From: a bacterium
Lineage (GTDB): Bacteria; Elusimicrobiota; Elusimicrobia; Elusimicrobiales; UBA9959
Assembly (NCBI GenBank): GCA_021845705.1
Contig: JAJZVJ010000071.1
Coordinates: forward strand, 1 to 8,587
Length of the DNA stretch: 8,587 nucleotides
Direction of reading: 5' to 3'
Part shown: one piece after another, positions 1 to 6,466 of the stretch
Layout of the letters: every line of letters begins with the position of its first letter
Numbering within the stretch: position 1 is the stretch's first letter
Position numbers and translations under genes: made by a program
Notes under the pieces: generated by a model
What the model was told of the DNA's origin: nothing
Databases searched by the model: none
Seen by the model: the letters and a program-made list of their open reading frames with translations, nothing else

Positions 1-2
1 TG

Positions 3-503
3 GAAGGCATGGGCCTCCCCAAGGCCTCTCCCGCCGACCTGACGGCGCTCGACAAGGTCCGCGAAGGCAAGAAGACCGTTTTCCGCAGCGAGATCGGCGT
101 GGACAACAAAGAGCTGGAACAGATCTTCGCCCGGGGCGCCGGCAGCAAGGTCTGGCAGGACGTGGGCCAGCGCTGCGTTTCCTGCGGCAACTGCACCAAT
201 GTCTGCCCTACTTGCTACTGCTTTGACATGGCCGACACTATAAACCTGGACATGAAGACCGGTTCCCGCAACCGTACCTGGGATTCCTGCCAGTTCGAGA
301 CCTTCGCCGCCGTGGCGGGAGGGGAGAACTTCCGCGAAGAGCGCGCCGCGCGCCAGCGCCACCGCTATTACCGCAAGTTCAAGTACCCGCTGGAGAAGTT
401 CTACCGCGCCTTCTGTACCGGCTGCGGCCGCTGCACACGCACCTGTATGGCCAAAATAGACCTTAAGGACACTTTGAAAGCCCTGGCAGCCGGGAACAGG
501 TAA
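3..503 (+). CDS. hydB: Group 3b [NiFe]-hydrogenase beta subunit, iron-sulfur protein (3' part, start cut off)
   Basis: This is the electron-transfer subunit that carries electrons between the flavin subunit and the hydrogenase core in the cytosol. The frame is open to the window edge, so the true start lies upstream. About 166 residues are visible, against a little over 300 in the family. Numbered from the Met codon at 9, a first ferredoxin-type motif has C56, C59, C62 and C66-P. It is followed by TCYCFD and a later WDSC (C94), a pattern shared by hydrogenase beta subunits and the AsrA anaerobic sulfite reductase subunit. A second motif has C136, C139, C142 and C146, so two [4Fe-4S] clusters are expected. 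The stop codon is 8 bases before hydG. AsrA is the main alternative, but the hydrogenase small and large subunits downstream decide for HydB. Confidence 0.9.
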   Translation, partial: EGMGLPKASPADLTALDKVREGKKTVFRSEIGVDNKELEQIFARGAGSKVWQDVGQRCVSCGNCTNVCPTCYCFDMADTINLDMKTGSRNRTWDSCQFETFAAVAGGENFREERAARQRHRYYRKFKYPLEKFYRAFCTGCGRCTRTCMAKIDLKDTLKALAAGNR

Positions 504-511
504 GAGGCTTT

Positions 512-1348
512 ATGACCGAAGAAATAAAAAACTCCAACTGGAAACTGCGGAAAGGACAGATAGTAGCGGCCAGGCAGCTGACCCGGACCGAAAAATGGTT
601 CGAGATAAAACTGGAGGGGAGTGACCTGGACCACGAGCCGGGCCAGTTCGTGCAGGTGGAACTTTACGGCATAGGCGAAGCCCCTGTCTCCGTCTGCTCA
701 AGCCCGACCAAGCGCGGCTCTTTCGAACTGACCGTGCGCGCGGCGGGCCGCCTGACCACCCATATGCACACCCTGGACAAGGGGGACTGGGTCGGGATAC
801 GCGGTCCTTTCGGCAGGGGCTTCCCGGTAAAGCTCATGACGGGCAACGACCTGATGTTCGTGGCCGGGGGGCTGGGGATAGCCCCGCTGCGCTCGCTTAT
901 AAACTACGTGATAGACAACCGCAGGGAGTTCGGCAAGGTGCATATCCTGCTGGGCTCCAAAACACCGGCGGACATGCTTTTCGGGTCGGAAATAGAAGTA
1001 TGGCAGAAGCGGGTAGACGTGGACTTTTCCTGCACGGTGGACCGCAGGGACCCGGACTGGAAAGGGAACGTGGGCCTTATCACGAGCCTGATCCCGGGAG
1101 TGCATCTCAACCCGGAGAAGACTTTCGGCGTGGTGGTGGGCCCGCCGATAATGTACAAATTCGTGATAGCCGAACTGCTGAAGAAGAACCTGCCGGAGCG
1201 GCAGATCATCCTGTCGCTGGAGCGCCACATGAAATGCGGCATGGGGAAGTGCGGGCACTGCCAGATAGACCATCCCAAAAATTACTACTGCTGCAAGGAC
1301 GGCCCCGTGTTCACCTACGAAGAGGTGAAGGACTCTAAGAAGCTTTAA
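512..1348 (+). CDS. hydG: Group 3b [NiFe]-hydrogenase gamma subunit, FAD/NAD(P)-binding with 2Fe-2S cluster
   Basis: This 278-residue protein is the diaphorase subunit that exchanges electrons with NAD(P)H. It belongs to the ferredoxin-NADP reductase superfamily, in the branch with PyrK and AsrB. Residues 12-105 look like the FAD-binding barrel, with EAPVSVCSSP at 56-65 and GRLTTHMHTL at 79-88. Residues about 113-225 form the nucleotide-binding domain, with AGGLGIAPLRS at 118-128 and VVGPP near 208-212. The C-terminal end carries C242, C247, C250 and C260 (C261 follows), in the C-x4-C-x2-C-x(n)-C pattern of a PyrK-like [2Fe-2S] cluster. AAGAGG at 502-507 overlaps the hydB stop and is a suitable ribosome-binding site for the ATG at 512. 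The name follows Pyrococcus usage; it is unrelated to the [FeFe]-hydrogenase maturase also called HydG. NADP preference is inferred from the family only. Confidence 0.92.
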   Translation: MTEEIKNSNWKLRKGQIVAARQLTRTEKWFEIKLEGSDLDHEPGQFVQVELYGIGEAPVSVCSSPTKRGSFELTVRAAGRLTTHMHTLDKGDWVGIRGPFGRGFPVKLMTGNDLMFVAGGLGIAPLRSLINYVIDNRREFGKVHILLGSKTPADMLFGSEIEVWQKRVDVDFSCTVDRRDPDWKGNVGLITSLIPGVHLNPEKTFGVVVGPPIMYKFVIAELLKKNLPERQIILSLERHMKCGMGKCGHCQIDHPKNYYCCKDGPVFTYEEVKDSKKL

Positions 1349-1367
1349 GGCCGGCTTAGCCCCGGCC
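1349..1367 (+). other. Short GC-rich stem-loop between hydG and hydD
   Basis: GGCCGG (1349-1354) and CCGGCC (1362-1367) form a perfect 6-base stem around a 7-base loop, directly after the hydG stop codon. No T-run follows, so it is not a standard rho-independent terminator. It could affect mRNA processing or the relative output of the hydB-hydG and hydD-hydA halves. It may also be chance in GC-rich DNA. Confidence 0.35.
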
Positions 1368-1383
1368 CTTACGGAGAACAAAG

Positions 1384-2166
1384 ATGAAAACAGAGAACAG
1401 CGCCGCGCGCGCCGCGGCCAGACCGAAAGTGGCTTTCTTCGATTTCGCCTGCTGCGAAGGCTGCCAGCTGCAGGTGGCGAATCTGGGCGAGGCCCTGCTT
1501 GACGTACTGGGCGTCATCGACGTGGTGGAATTCCGCGAGGTGATGAGCGAGAAGTACGACAAGGATTACGACGTGGCCGTTATAGAAGGGTCCATAACGG
1601 ACCGCCACGCGGAGGAGCGCCTGAAGAAGATCCGCGCCCGCTCGAAGGTGCTGATCGCCTACGGCTCCTGCGCCACCATCGGCGGCGTGAACGGGATGAA
1701 GAACTCCTTCGACCTGGACGAGATCCGCCAGAGCGTTTACGGCAAGGACTTTAAACTGTTCGACAGCACCCCGACCCGCCCTATTCACCAGGTGGTGAAG
1801 GTGGATTACACCGTGAACGGCTGCCCCATCTACCCGCCGGAACTGGTAGAGGTGCTCAAGTGCGCGCTGCGCGGGCTGCCCTATACCGTGCCGGACAACC
1901 CCGTCTGTTCCGAGTGCAAGCTCAACGAGAACGTCTGCATGTACGAGCGCGGCGTCTCGTGCCTCGGCCCCTGGACCAAAGCCGGCTGCAATTCCTGGTG
2001 CGTGAACAACGGCAATATCTGCTACGGCTGCCGCGGCGAGGTAAAGAACCCGTCGGGCAACGCCCTGGAGGTGATCGGCAGGTACAACCTTAAGCCGGAA
2101 CTTATAAAGAGCAAGTTCGACATGTACAACAAGTGCAAGGAGGGGGACAAAGATGTCAACCGCTAA
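1384..2166 (+). CDS. hydD: Group 3b [NiFe]-hydrogenase small (delta) subunit
   Basis: This 260-residue protein is the electron-relay half of the hydrogenase core. It links the Ni-Fe site in HydA to the HydB/HydG arm through a chain of Fe-S clusters. Proximal-cluster ligands are visible as C24-E-G-C27, C96 in GSCATIGG and C147 in NGCPIYP. A cysteine-rich C-terminal region (C175, C178, C185, C193, C202, C206, C213, C216) fits the medial and distal clusters. There is no twin-arginine signal peptide, which agrees with a cytosolic group 3 enzyme rather than a periplasmic uptake hydrogenase. GGAGA at 1373-1377 lies 6 bases before the chosen ATG. Its last 14 bases overlap hydA, suggesting translational coupling and balanced production of the two core subunits. 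Confidence 0.94.
   Translation: MKTENSAARAAARPKVAFFDFACCEGCQLQVANLGEALLDVLGVIDVVEFREVMSEKYDKDYDVAVIEGSITDRHAEERLKKIRARSKVLIAYGSCATIGGVNGMKNSFDLDEIRQSVYGKDFKLFDSTPTRPIHQVVKVDYTVNGCPIYPPELVEVLKCALRGLPYTVPDNPVCSECKLNENVCMYERGVSCLGPWTKAGCNSWCVNNGNICYGCRGEVKNPSGNALEVIGRYNLKPELIKSKFDMYNKCKEGDKDVNR
2137..2146 (+). promoter_or_regulatory. Strong ribosome-binding site for hydA inside the 3' end of hydD
   Basis: The sequence AAGGAGGGGG contains a full GGAGG core at 2139-2143, nine bases before the ATG at 2153. It supports that start and the 14-base overlap with hydD. Confidence 0.75.
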
Positions 2167-3481
2167 GAACCTGGACCTGAAAGTGGAATACGTAACCCGC
2201 GTGGAAGGGCACGGCAATATAGTAGTGAACGTCAAGGACGGGAAGATCGAGAAGTGCGAGTTCCACGTGGTGGAATCCCCGCGCCTTTTTGAAGGCATGC
2301 TCCGCGGGCGCTCTATTTTCGAGGCGCAGCATATAACCTCGCGCATCTGCGGCATCTGCTCCTGCGGGCACAGCCTGGCCTCCATCCAGGCCGCCGAGGA
2401 GGCGCTGGGGGTAGTCCCCTCCGCGCAGACCATAAAGCTGCGCAAGCTCCTGCTGGATTACGAGTTCCTCGACAGCCATATCCTGCACGTCTACCTGCTG
2501 GCCGCGCCGGATATCCTGGGCGTTCCTTCCTTCGTGCCGCTTATAGAAACGCATAACGGGGTGGTGCGCCGCGCGCTGCGCATGAAAAAAGCCGTTAACG
2601 ACGTCTGCGACATCCTGGTCGGCCGCCATGTGCATCCGATAACCGCCATAGTAGGGGGGTTCACCAAGCTGCCCAGGCCCAGGGAGATAGACACCCAGCT
2701 CAGGATCCTGGAGGGGATGGCCGGGGACATGGCGGAGACGCTGAAGCTCGCGAACGCCCTGAAGTTCCCGGATTTTAACAGGGAAACGGAGTACGTGGCC
2801 CTGGTCTCGGACGACGGGGAATATCCGCTTCTCGAAGGCGATATCGGCTCCACCGACGGCAAGCGCTTCGCCAGGAAGGATTATAAGAAGGCCACCAACG
2901 AATTCATAGACCCGCGCAGCTCGGCCAAGTTCACCAGGCTCTCCCGGGAGAGTTTCTTCGTGGGGGCGCTCGCGCGGTTCAACCTGAACTCGGCGAAGCT
3001 GCATGCCAGGGCGAAGGCGGCGGCCAAAGAACTGGGGCTTAAGCCCGTCTGCCACAACCCCTTCCTGAACACCGTGGCGCAGGTGGTGGAAATAGTGCAC
3101 TGCTACCACCACGCCCTGGAACTGCTCCGGGACATAAAAAAGAACTGCCTGGATTACGGGCAGGAGGTCACGGTAGGGGCGAACGAGAAAGGGACGGTGC
3201 CGGTGCGCGCGGGCTCCGGCGTGGGCGCGGTGGAAGTGCCGCGGGGCATACTTTACCACAACTACCAGACCGACGCGGCCGGCCTGATAAAGCACGCTGA
3301 CTGCATAATCCCGACGAACCAGAATATCAACAACATAGAGTACGACTTCGCTAAGCTGCTGCCGGAGATCATTACGCTGCCTAAGGAAGCTATACGCCTG
3401 AGGCTCGAGATGCTGGTGCGGGCTTACGACCCCTGCATCTCCTGCTCGGCCCATTATCTTGATGTCGAATTCGTGGACTGA
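2153..3481 (+). CDS. hydA: Group 3b [NiFe]-hydrogenase large (alpha) catalytic subunit
   Basis: This 442-residue protein holds the Ni-Fe active site where H2 is split or made. The N-terminal RVEGHG motif spans residues 16-21. The first metal-binding motif is R64-I-C66-G-I-C69-S-C71-G-H73. A GRHVHP motif is at 157-162 and EVPRG at 361-365. The second metal-binding motif is D426-P-C428-I-S-C431-S-A-H434. Ni-Fe ligands are therefore expected to be C66, C69, C428 and C431. The gene runs eight codons past H434, so it encodes a precursor whose tail (YLDVEFVD) should be removed after nickel insertion. Length, motif spelling and the hydB-hydG-hydD-hydA order point to group 3b rather than 3d or 3a. 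Group 3b enzymes usually couple H2 to NADP(H), and some also reduce sulfur or polysulfide. Which direction or sulfur activity applies here cannot be read from the sequence. Confidence 0.95.
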   Translation: MSTAKNLDLKVEYVTRVEGHGNIVVNVKDGKIEKCEFHVVESPRLFEGMLRGRSIFEAQHITSRICGICSCGHSLASIQAAEEALGVVPSAQTIKLRKLLLDYEFLDSHILHVYLLAAPDILGVPSFVPLIETHNGVVRRALRMKKAVNDVCDILVGRHVHPITAIVGGFTKLPRPREIDTQLRILEGMAGDMAETLKLANALKFPDFNRETEYVALVSDDGEYPLLEGDIGSTDGKRFARKDYKKATNEFIDPRSSAKFTRLSRESFFVGALARFNLNSAKLHARAKAAAKELGLKPVCHNPFLNTVAQVVEIVHCYHHALELLRDIKKNCLDYGQEVTVGANEKGTVPVRAGSGVGAVEVPRGILYHNYQTDAAGLIKHADCIIPTNQNINNIEYDFAKLLPEIITLPKEAIRLRLEMLVRAYDPCISCSAHYLDVEFVD

Positions 3482-3941
3482 AGAGGTTCTGCACGCGCTG
3501 GCCCCCAGGGGCAGGACGCTGGTGGTAACGCTGGGGAGCGTTATCCGCGGCGACGACGGCCTCGGGCCTTTCGTTTACGCGCGCGTAAAGCCTTCCAGGC
3601 CGGACATCCGCCTGCTCGACGCCGGGACAACCCCGGAAAGCATAGCGCAGGACGCGATAGACTGGAAACCCGACAAGATCATCCTTATTGACGCGGCCCG
3701 CTTCGGCGGGGCCGCCGGCGAGGTGCGCGTCCTCCGCCTTGAGGACGTGAACAGGCAGGCCGCGCTTTCCACCCACAGTTTCCCGCTCTCCGTCACCTTC
3801 TCCGTGGTAAAAGAGGATACCGGCGCGGAGCTTGCCGTCATAGGCGTGCAGGCCGGGTCGCTGGCCTACCGGGAAGGCCTTTCCTCCGGGGTTCAAGAAA
3901 CCGCTTTAAAACTGGTCCACTTTTTTAATAACATTACATAG
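3462..3941 (+). CDS. Hydrogenase maturation endopeptidase, HycI/HybD/HoxW family
   Basis: This protein of about 159 residues is a nickel-sensing peptidase that trims the large-subunit precursor after nickel is in place. The N-terminal VTLGSVIRGDDGLGP motif corresponds to the family's G-N-x4-D-(D/E)-G-x-G motif. The expected nickel-contacting residues are the second Asp of RGDDG, the Asp of LIDAARFG and the His of STHSFPLS; these are 32, 77 and 105 counted from the ATG at 3462. The family Asn is Ser here (LGSVIRGDD). Length fits the usual 150-175. A TTG at 3459 directly precedes the ATG in frame and could add one residue. No Shine-Dalgarno is visible, and the start lies inside the last codons of hydA, so translation is probably coupled to hydA. 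HydA is the obvious substrate. Confidence 0.9.
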   Translation: MSNSWTEEVLHALAPRGRTLVVTLGSVIRGDDGLGPFVYARVKPSRPDIRLLDAGTTPESIAQDAIDWKPDKIILIDAARFGGAAGEVRVLRLEDVNRQAALSTHSFPLSVTFSVVKEDTGAELAVIGVQAGSLAYREGLSSGVQETALKLVHFFNNIT

Positions 3942-3972
3942 GAAACCGCGGCTGTAAAGCGGCTTGCGGGCG

Positions 3973-4011
3973 GCTCCGGGCGAATTTCCCCGGAGCGCGT
4001 GTTTTACGCGC
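3973..4011 (+). other. Two adjacent stem-loops after the hydrogenase operon
   Basis: The 106-base gap between the protease gene and the permease holds two perfect stems. GCTCCGGG (3973-3980) pairs with CCCGGAGC (3989-3996) around an 8-base loop. GCGCGT (3995-4000) pairs with ACGCGC (4006-4011) around GTTTT. The stems share two bases, so only one can be complete at a time. No T-run follows either stem, so intrinsic termination is doubtful. mRNA 3'-end protection of the hydrogenase transcript or a leader structure for the permease are possible. Confidence 0.45.
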
Positions 4012-4034
4012 CCCGCGCGAAACCACTTACGGGC

Positions 4035-4039
4035 AAAGG
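4035..4039 (+). promoter_or_regulatory. Ribosome-binding site deciding the permease start
   Basis: AAAGG lies 8 bases before the ATG at 4048. This favours 4048 over the upstream in-frame TTG at 3964, whose extra 28 codons would run through both stem-loops and resemble nothing in the permease family. Confidence 0.5.
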
Positions 4040-4047
4040 CATGGAAC

Positions 4048-5610
4048 ATGGCTAACACCGCTGATCTGTTCAAAGTTAAATCCGTGGACGAGATAATGGC
4101 CGAGTCGAAGGAGAAAGGCCACAAGCTTTCCCGCGTCCTCGGCTCTTTCGACGTGACGATGATAGGCATAGGCGCCATAATAGGCGCCGGCATCTTCGCC
4201 ATGGTGGGGGAGGCGGCGGTCGGGGCTTCCAGCGGCTACCCGGCCGGACCGGCCCTGATAATTTCTTTCATCCTGACGGCCATCGCCTGCGGTTTCACGG
4301 CCCTCTGCTACGCCGAGCTCGCCGCCATGGTGCCCATCTCCGGCAGCGCCTATACTTACGCCTACGCCACCATGGGCGAGCTGGTGGCCTGGATAATAGG
4401 CTGGGACCTGATAATAGAATACGCCATAGGCAATGTGGCGGTGGCTATCAGCTGGGCCGGCTATTTCAACGATTTCCTTAACAGCGCTTTCGGCGTAAAT
4501 ATGCCGCTCTGGCTGAGGATAGATTACAGGACCTTCTTCGAGAAGGCGGCCGCGCTGGCGGCGGCGGTAAAAAGCGGCGACGCGGCCCTGGCGGGGACTC
4601 TCAGGCTTTTTGATCCGTCCCTTGTCCCCCATGTGTTCGGCGTCCCCATAATCTTCAACCTGCCCGCCGCGCTTATAGTCTTCGCCCTTACCGTGCTGCT
4701 GGTCCTGGGGGTAAAGAAGAGCACCCGGTTCAACGATTTCCTCGTTATGATAAAGCTGGCCGTGCTGGCGCTTTTCGTGGGCGTGGGGTTCTACTATTTC
4801 AAGGCGGAGAACTGGATCCCCTTCGCGCCCGGCGGCTGGAAAGGCATACAGGTGGGGGCTGCCACCATTTTCTTCGCCTATATCGGCTTCGACGCGGTTT
4901 CCACCGTGGCCGAAGAGACGCGGGACCCGAAGAGGGATATGCCCATCGGCATCATAGGGTCGCTTATCATCTGTACGCTCGTGTACATACTGGTGACCGT
5001 GGCGCTCACCGGCATGATGCCTTTCATGGAACTGAAGAACAAGATAGCGGAGCCGCTTATCGCCGGGCTGGATTATAACCACGCGGCCCGCTGGATCATC
5101 GTCATCGTGTCGCTTGGTTCGGTCATAGCGCATACCGCGGTGCTCCTTGTTTTCCAGATGGGCCAGCCCCGCATATTCTTCTCTATGAGCCGCGACGGCC
5201 TGCTGCCGCAGTATTTCGCGCGCATCCATAAGAAGTTCCTCACCCCGTACATCACCACTATCTGGACCGGGGTCATAGTGGGGGTCCTCTCGGCCTTCTG
5301 CAATATAGACGAGATGGCCAACCTCTGCAATATAGGCACCCTGTTCGCTTTCGTGCTGGTCTGCCTGGGGGTTATTATCCTGCGCGTCAAGGACCCGCAC
5401 CGCGTGCGGCCTTTCAGGGCGCCGGGCGGCTATTTTACCCCGGTGCTGGGCATAGGGTTCTGCCTGTTCCTGATGATGGGGCTGGATAAAATAACCTGGC
5501 TGAGGTTCTTCGTCTGGCTGGCCATCGGCCTGGTGATCTACTTTATGTACGGCTACAAGCATTCGCGCCTGCGCCGCGGCGACCTGGTGCTGAAGCAGGG
5601 AGCGACTTGA
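4048..5610 (+). CDS. APC-superfamily amino-acid permease, cationic amino-acid transporter (CAT) type
   Basis: This 520-residue inner-membrane protein is a predicted secondary amino-acid transporter of the YfnA/CAT family. The soluble N-terminus ends in LSRVLGSFD (27-35). TM1 follows with the broken-helix motif [11 protein letters not shown] (40-50). Further membrane segments lie near 67-90, 112-140, 203-222, 231-250, 268-285, 298-322, 349-371, 398-417, 426-446, 464-480 and 486-503, giving about twelve. The family motif [20 protein letters not shown] is at 277-296. K236 in MIKLAVL falls where bacterial CAT homologues carry a TM5 lysine thought to replace a sodium ion. An external loop of roughly 50 residues (150-200) is longer than in the shortest homologues. 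Substrate cannot be assigned; alanine or cationic amino acids are family possibilities. No link to hydrogenase function is apparent. Confidence 0.9.
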   Translation: MANTADLFKVKSVDEIMAESKEKGHKLSRVLGSFDVTMIGIGAIIGAGIFAMVGEAAVGASSGYPAGPALIISFILTAIACGFTALCYAELAAMVPISGSAYTYAYATMGELVAWIIGWDLIIEYAIGNVAVAISWAGYFNDFLNSAFGVNMPLWLRIDYRTFFEKAAALAAAVKSGDAALAGTLRLFDPSLVPHVFGVPIIFNLPAALIVFALTVLLVLGVKKSTRFNDFLVMIKLAVLALFVGVGFYYFKAENWIPFAPGGWKGIQVGAATIFFAYIGFDAVSTVAEETRDPKRDMPIGIIGSLIICTLVYILVTVALTGMMPFMELKNKIAEPLIAGLDYNHAARWIIVIVSLGSVIAHTAVLLVFQMGQPRIFFSMSRDGLLPQYFARIHKKFLTPYITTIWTGVIVGVLSAFCNIDEMANLCNIGTLFAFVLVCLGVIILRVKDPHRVRPFRAPGGYFTPVLGIGFCLFLMMGLDKITWLRFFVWLAIGLVIYFMYGYKHSRLRRGDLVLKQGAT

Positions 5611-5646
5611 AGGCCCGGCGGAGGTTGAAACTATTAAGGAGCTTAT

Positions 5647-5931
5647 ATGATCGACAAAATGAAGCAGCTTTGGGAGATGAAGCGCAAGATGGACGGGATA
5701 AAGAAAGAGCTTGATTCCCTTATCCTCGCGAGCGAGGACAGCCTGGTGAAAGTGACTATTACCGGCTCGCAGGAAATAAAGAGCGTGGAGATAAAAGCCG
5801 ACCTTGCCGGCCTCAACAAGGCCAAGCTGGAAGCGGCCCTGGCCGAGACCGTCAACCGCGCCGTCCGCGAAAGCCAGAAGGCTGCCGCGCAGAAGATGAG
5901 CGCCCTGGGCGCTATCCCCGGCCTTTCCTGA
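5647..5931 (+). CDS. ybaB: YbaB/EbfC-family nucleoid-associated DNA-binding protein
   Basis: This 94-residue protein is a small member of the YbaB/EbfC family. These proteins form tweezer-like dimers that bind DNA and can affect gene expression and nucleoid structure. An N-terminal helix rich in Lys and Met (MKQLWEMKRKMDG) leads into a core strand pattern, LVKVTITGSQEIKSVEIKAD (residues 33-52). A C-terminal helix (about 57-87) ends in GAIPGLS, close to the family's usual Pro-Gly-(Leu/Phe) tail. It is slightly shorter than the usual 100-110 residues, and the Gly-rich stretch before the core is replaced by LASEDS. AAGGAG at 5636-5641, five bases upstream, supports the start. In many bacteria ybaB sits between dnaX and recR; here it follows a permease by 36 bases and is closed by a terminator. 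Confidence 0.88.
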   Translation: MIDKMKQLWEMKRKMDGIKKELDSLILASEDSLVKVTITGSQEIKSVEIKADLAGLNKAKLEAALAETVNRAVRESQKAAAQKMSALGAIPGLS

Positions 5932-5950
5932 ACAGGGCAGGCAACCGCGA

Positions 5951-5981
5951 AAAGACCCGGCTTCCAAGGCCGGGTTTTTTT
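5951..5981 (+). terminator. Rho-independent terminator after ybaB
   Basis: ACCCGGC (5955-5961) pairs perfectly with GCCGGGT (5969-5975) around a 7-base loop. A run of seven T (5975-5981) follows and an A-rich stretch precedes it. It lies 19 bases after the ybaB stop and separates ybaB from hypA. Confidence 0.93.
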
Positions 5982-5989
5982 GCGCTCTC

Positions 5990-6055
5990 CGCGGCTCCAG
6001 GCCGCGTTCCGGACGGCGGATGTAATACTGGCCGGTCCGGGGCATATGCCGCCGT
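5990..6055. promoter_or_regulatory. Inverted repeats upstream of hypA, possible operator
   Basis: This gap holds three symmetric elements. CGCGGC (5990-5995) pairs with GCCGCG (6001-6006). ACGGCGG (6013-6019) pairs with CCGCCGT (6049-6055) across 29 bases. GGCATATGCC (6041-6050) is a perfect 10-base palindrome. If transcription begins at or next to the hypA ATG, the palindrome covers the place where a -35 element should be. A regulator binding there is a plausible inference. GC-rich DNA makes some inverted repeats likely by chance. Confidence 0.35.
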
Positions 6056-6067
6056 TCTTATAACTTG

Positions 6068-6073
6068 TATAAT
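6068..6073 (+). promoter_or_regulatory. Perfect -10 box, probable leaderless promoter for hypA-hypB
   Basis: TATAAT matches the sigma-70 -10 consensus exactly and stands out in GC-rich surroundings. Six bases separate it from the hypA ATG at 6080, so transcription would begin at or beside the A of the start codon. No Shine-Dalgarno precedes that ATG. No convincing -35 hexamer is seen at the usual spacing, so an activator or an unusual promoter type may be involved. Confidence 0.55.
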
Positions 6074-6079
6074 CGGTTT

Positions 6080-6466
6080 ATGCACGAATGGGCTTTAGCC
6101 GAATCCGTAATAAAAGCGGTGGTGGAGAACGCCGGGAATAAAAAGATAAAAGAGGCCGGCGTTCTTTTCGGGGAACTGCAGGCTATAGACAAAGAAATAT
6201 TCGTTTTCGCGCTCGAGGAACTGCGGGGGCAGTACCCGCGGGCCGCGGCCTGCAGGTTCAAGATCATGGACGAGCCGGCGGTGTTCCGGTGCAAGGCTTG
6301 TTCCAGGGAATTTCCCCTGAAAGGCCTCAAGAAGACCAGGGACGAGGCCGAGTTCATCCATTTTATCCCCGAGATGGCCCATACCTTCCTCAAATGTCCT
6401 GAATGCAAAAGTCCGGATTTCGAGCTGGTCGCCGGCCGCGGCGTAAGCATCAGCTATATAAAATGA
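6080..6466 (+). CDS. hypA: HypA, hydrogenase nickel-insertion zinc protein (long, archaeal-like form)
   Basis: This 128-residue protein delivers nickel to the hydrogenase large subunit together with HypB. The ATG at 6080 gives M-H-E at the N-terminus. His2 is the conserved nickel ligand and needs this exact start, so the upstream in-frame TTG at 6065 is rejected. The zinc site has two CxxC pairs, C71-K-A-C74 and C106-P-E-C109. They are 31 residues apart, while most bacterial HypA proteins have about 13 and total 113-118 residues. The extra stretch contains EFIHFIPEMAHTF (91-103), and the end reads FELVAGRGVSI. From memory, this resembles Thermococcus HypA, which has the same long zinc-domain loop. 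It overlaps the next gene by ATGA, implying joint translation and a shared function. Confidence 0.92.
   Translation: MHEWALAESVIKAVVENAGNKKIKEAGVLFGELQAIDKEIFVFALEELRGQYPRAAACRFKIMDEPAVFRCKACSREFPLKGLKKTRDEAEFIHFIPEMAHTFLKCPECKSPDFELVAGRGVSISYIK

Noticed and set aside
1369..3454. Two long - strand open frames opposite hydD and hydA
   Set aside because: Every motif of the hydrogenase subunits lies on the + strand; the antisense translations show no family features.
3904..3928. T-rich end of the protease gene, considered as a terminator
   Set aside because: The T-run is preceded only by a weak A-T stem with a mismatch; no GC-rich hairpin is present.
4041..4055. Four-codon open frame (ATG 4041 to TAA) overlapping the permease start
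   Set aside because: The AAAGG site is only one base from this ATG but well placed for 4048, so the short frame is unlikely to be translated.
4027..6045. Long open frame on the - strand (672 codons) opposite the permease and ybaB
   Set aside because: It runs through two well-supported + strand genes and their terminator, has an unusual His/Gly/Arg-rich composition, and shows no recognisable domain. It is a shadow of GC-rich coding DNA.
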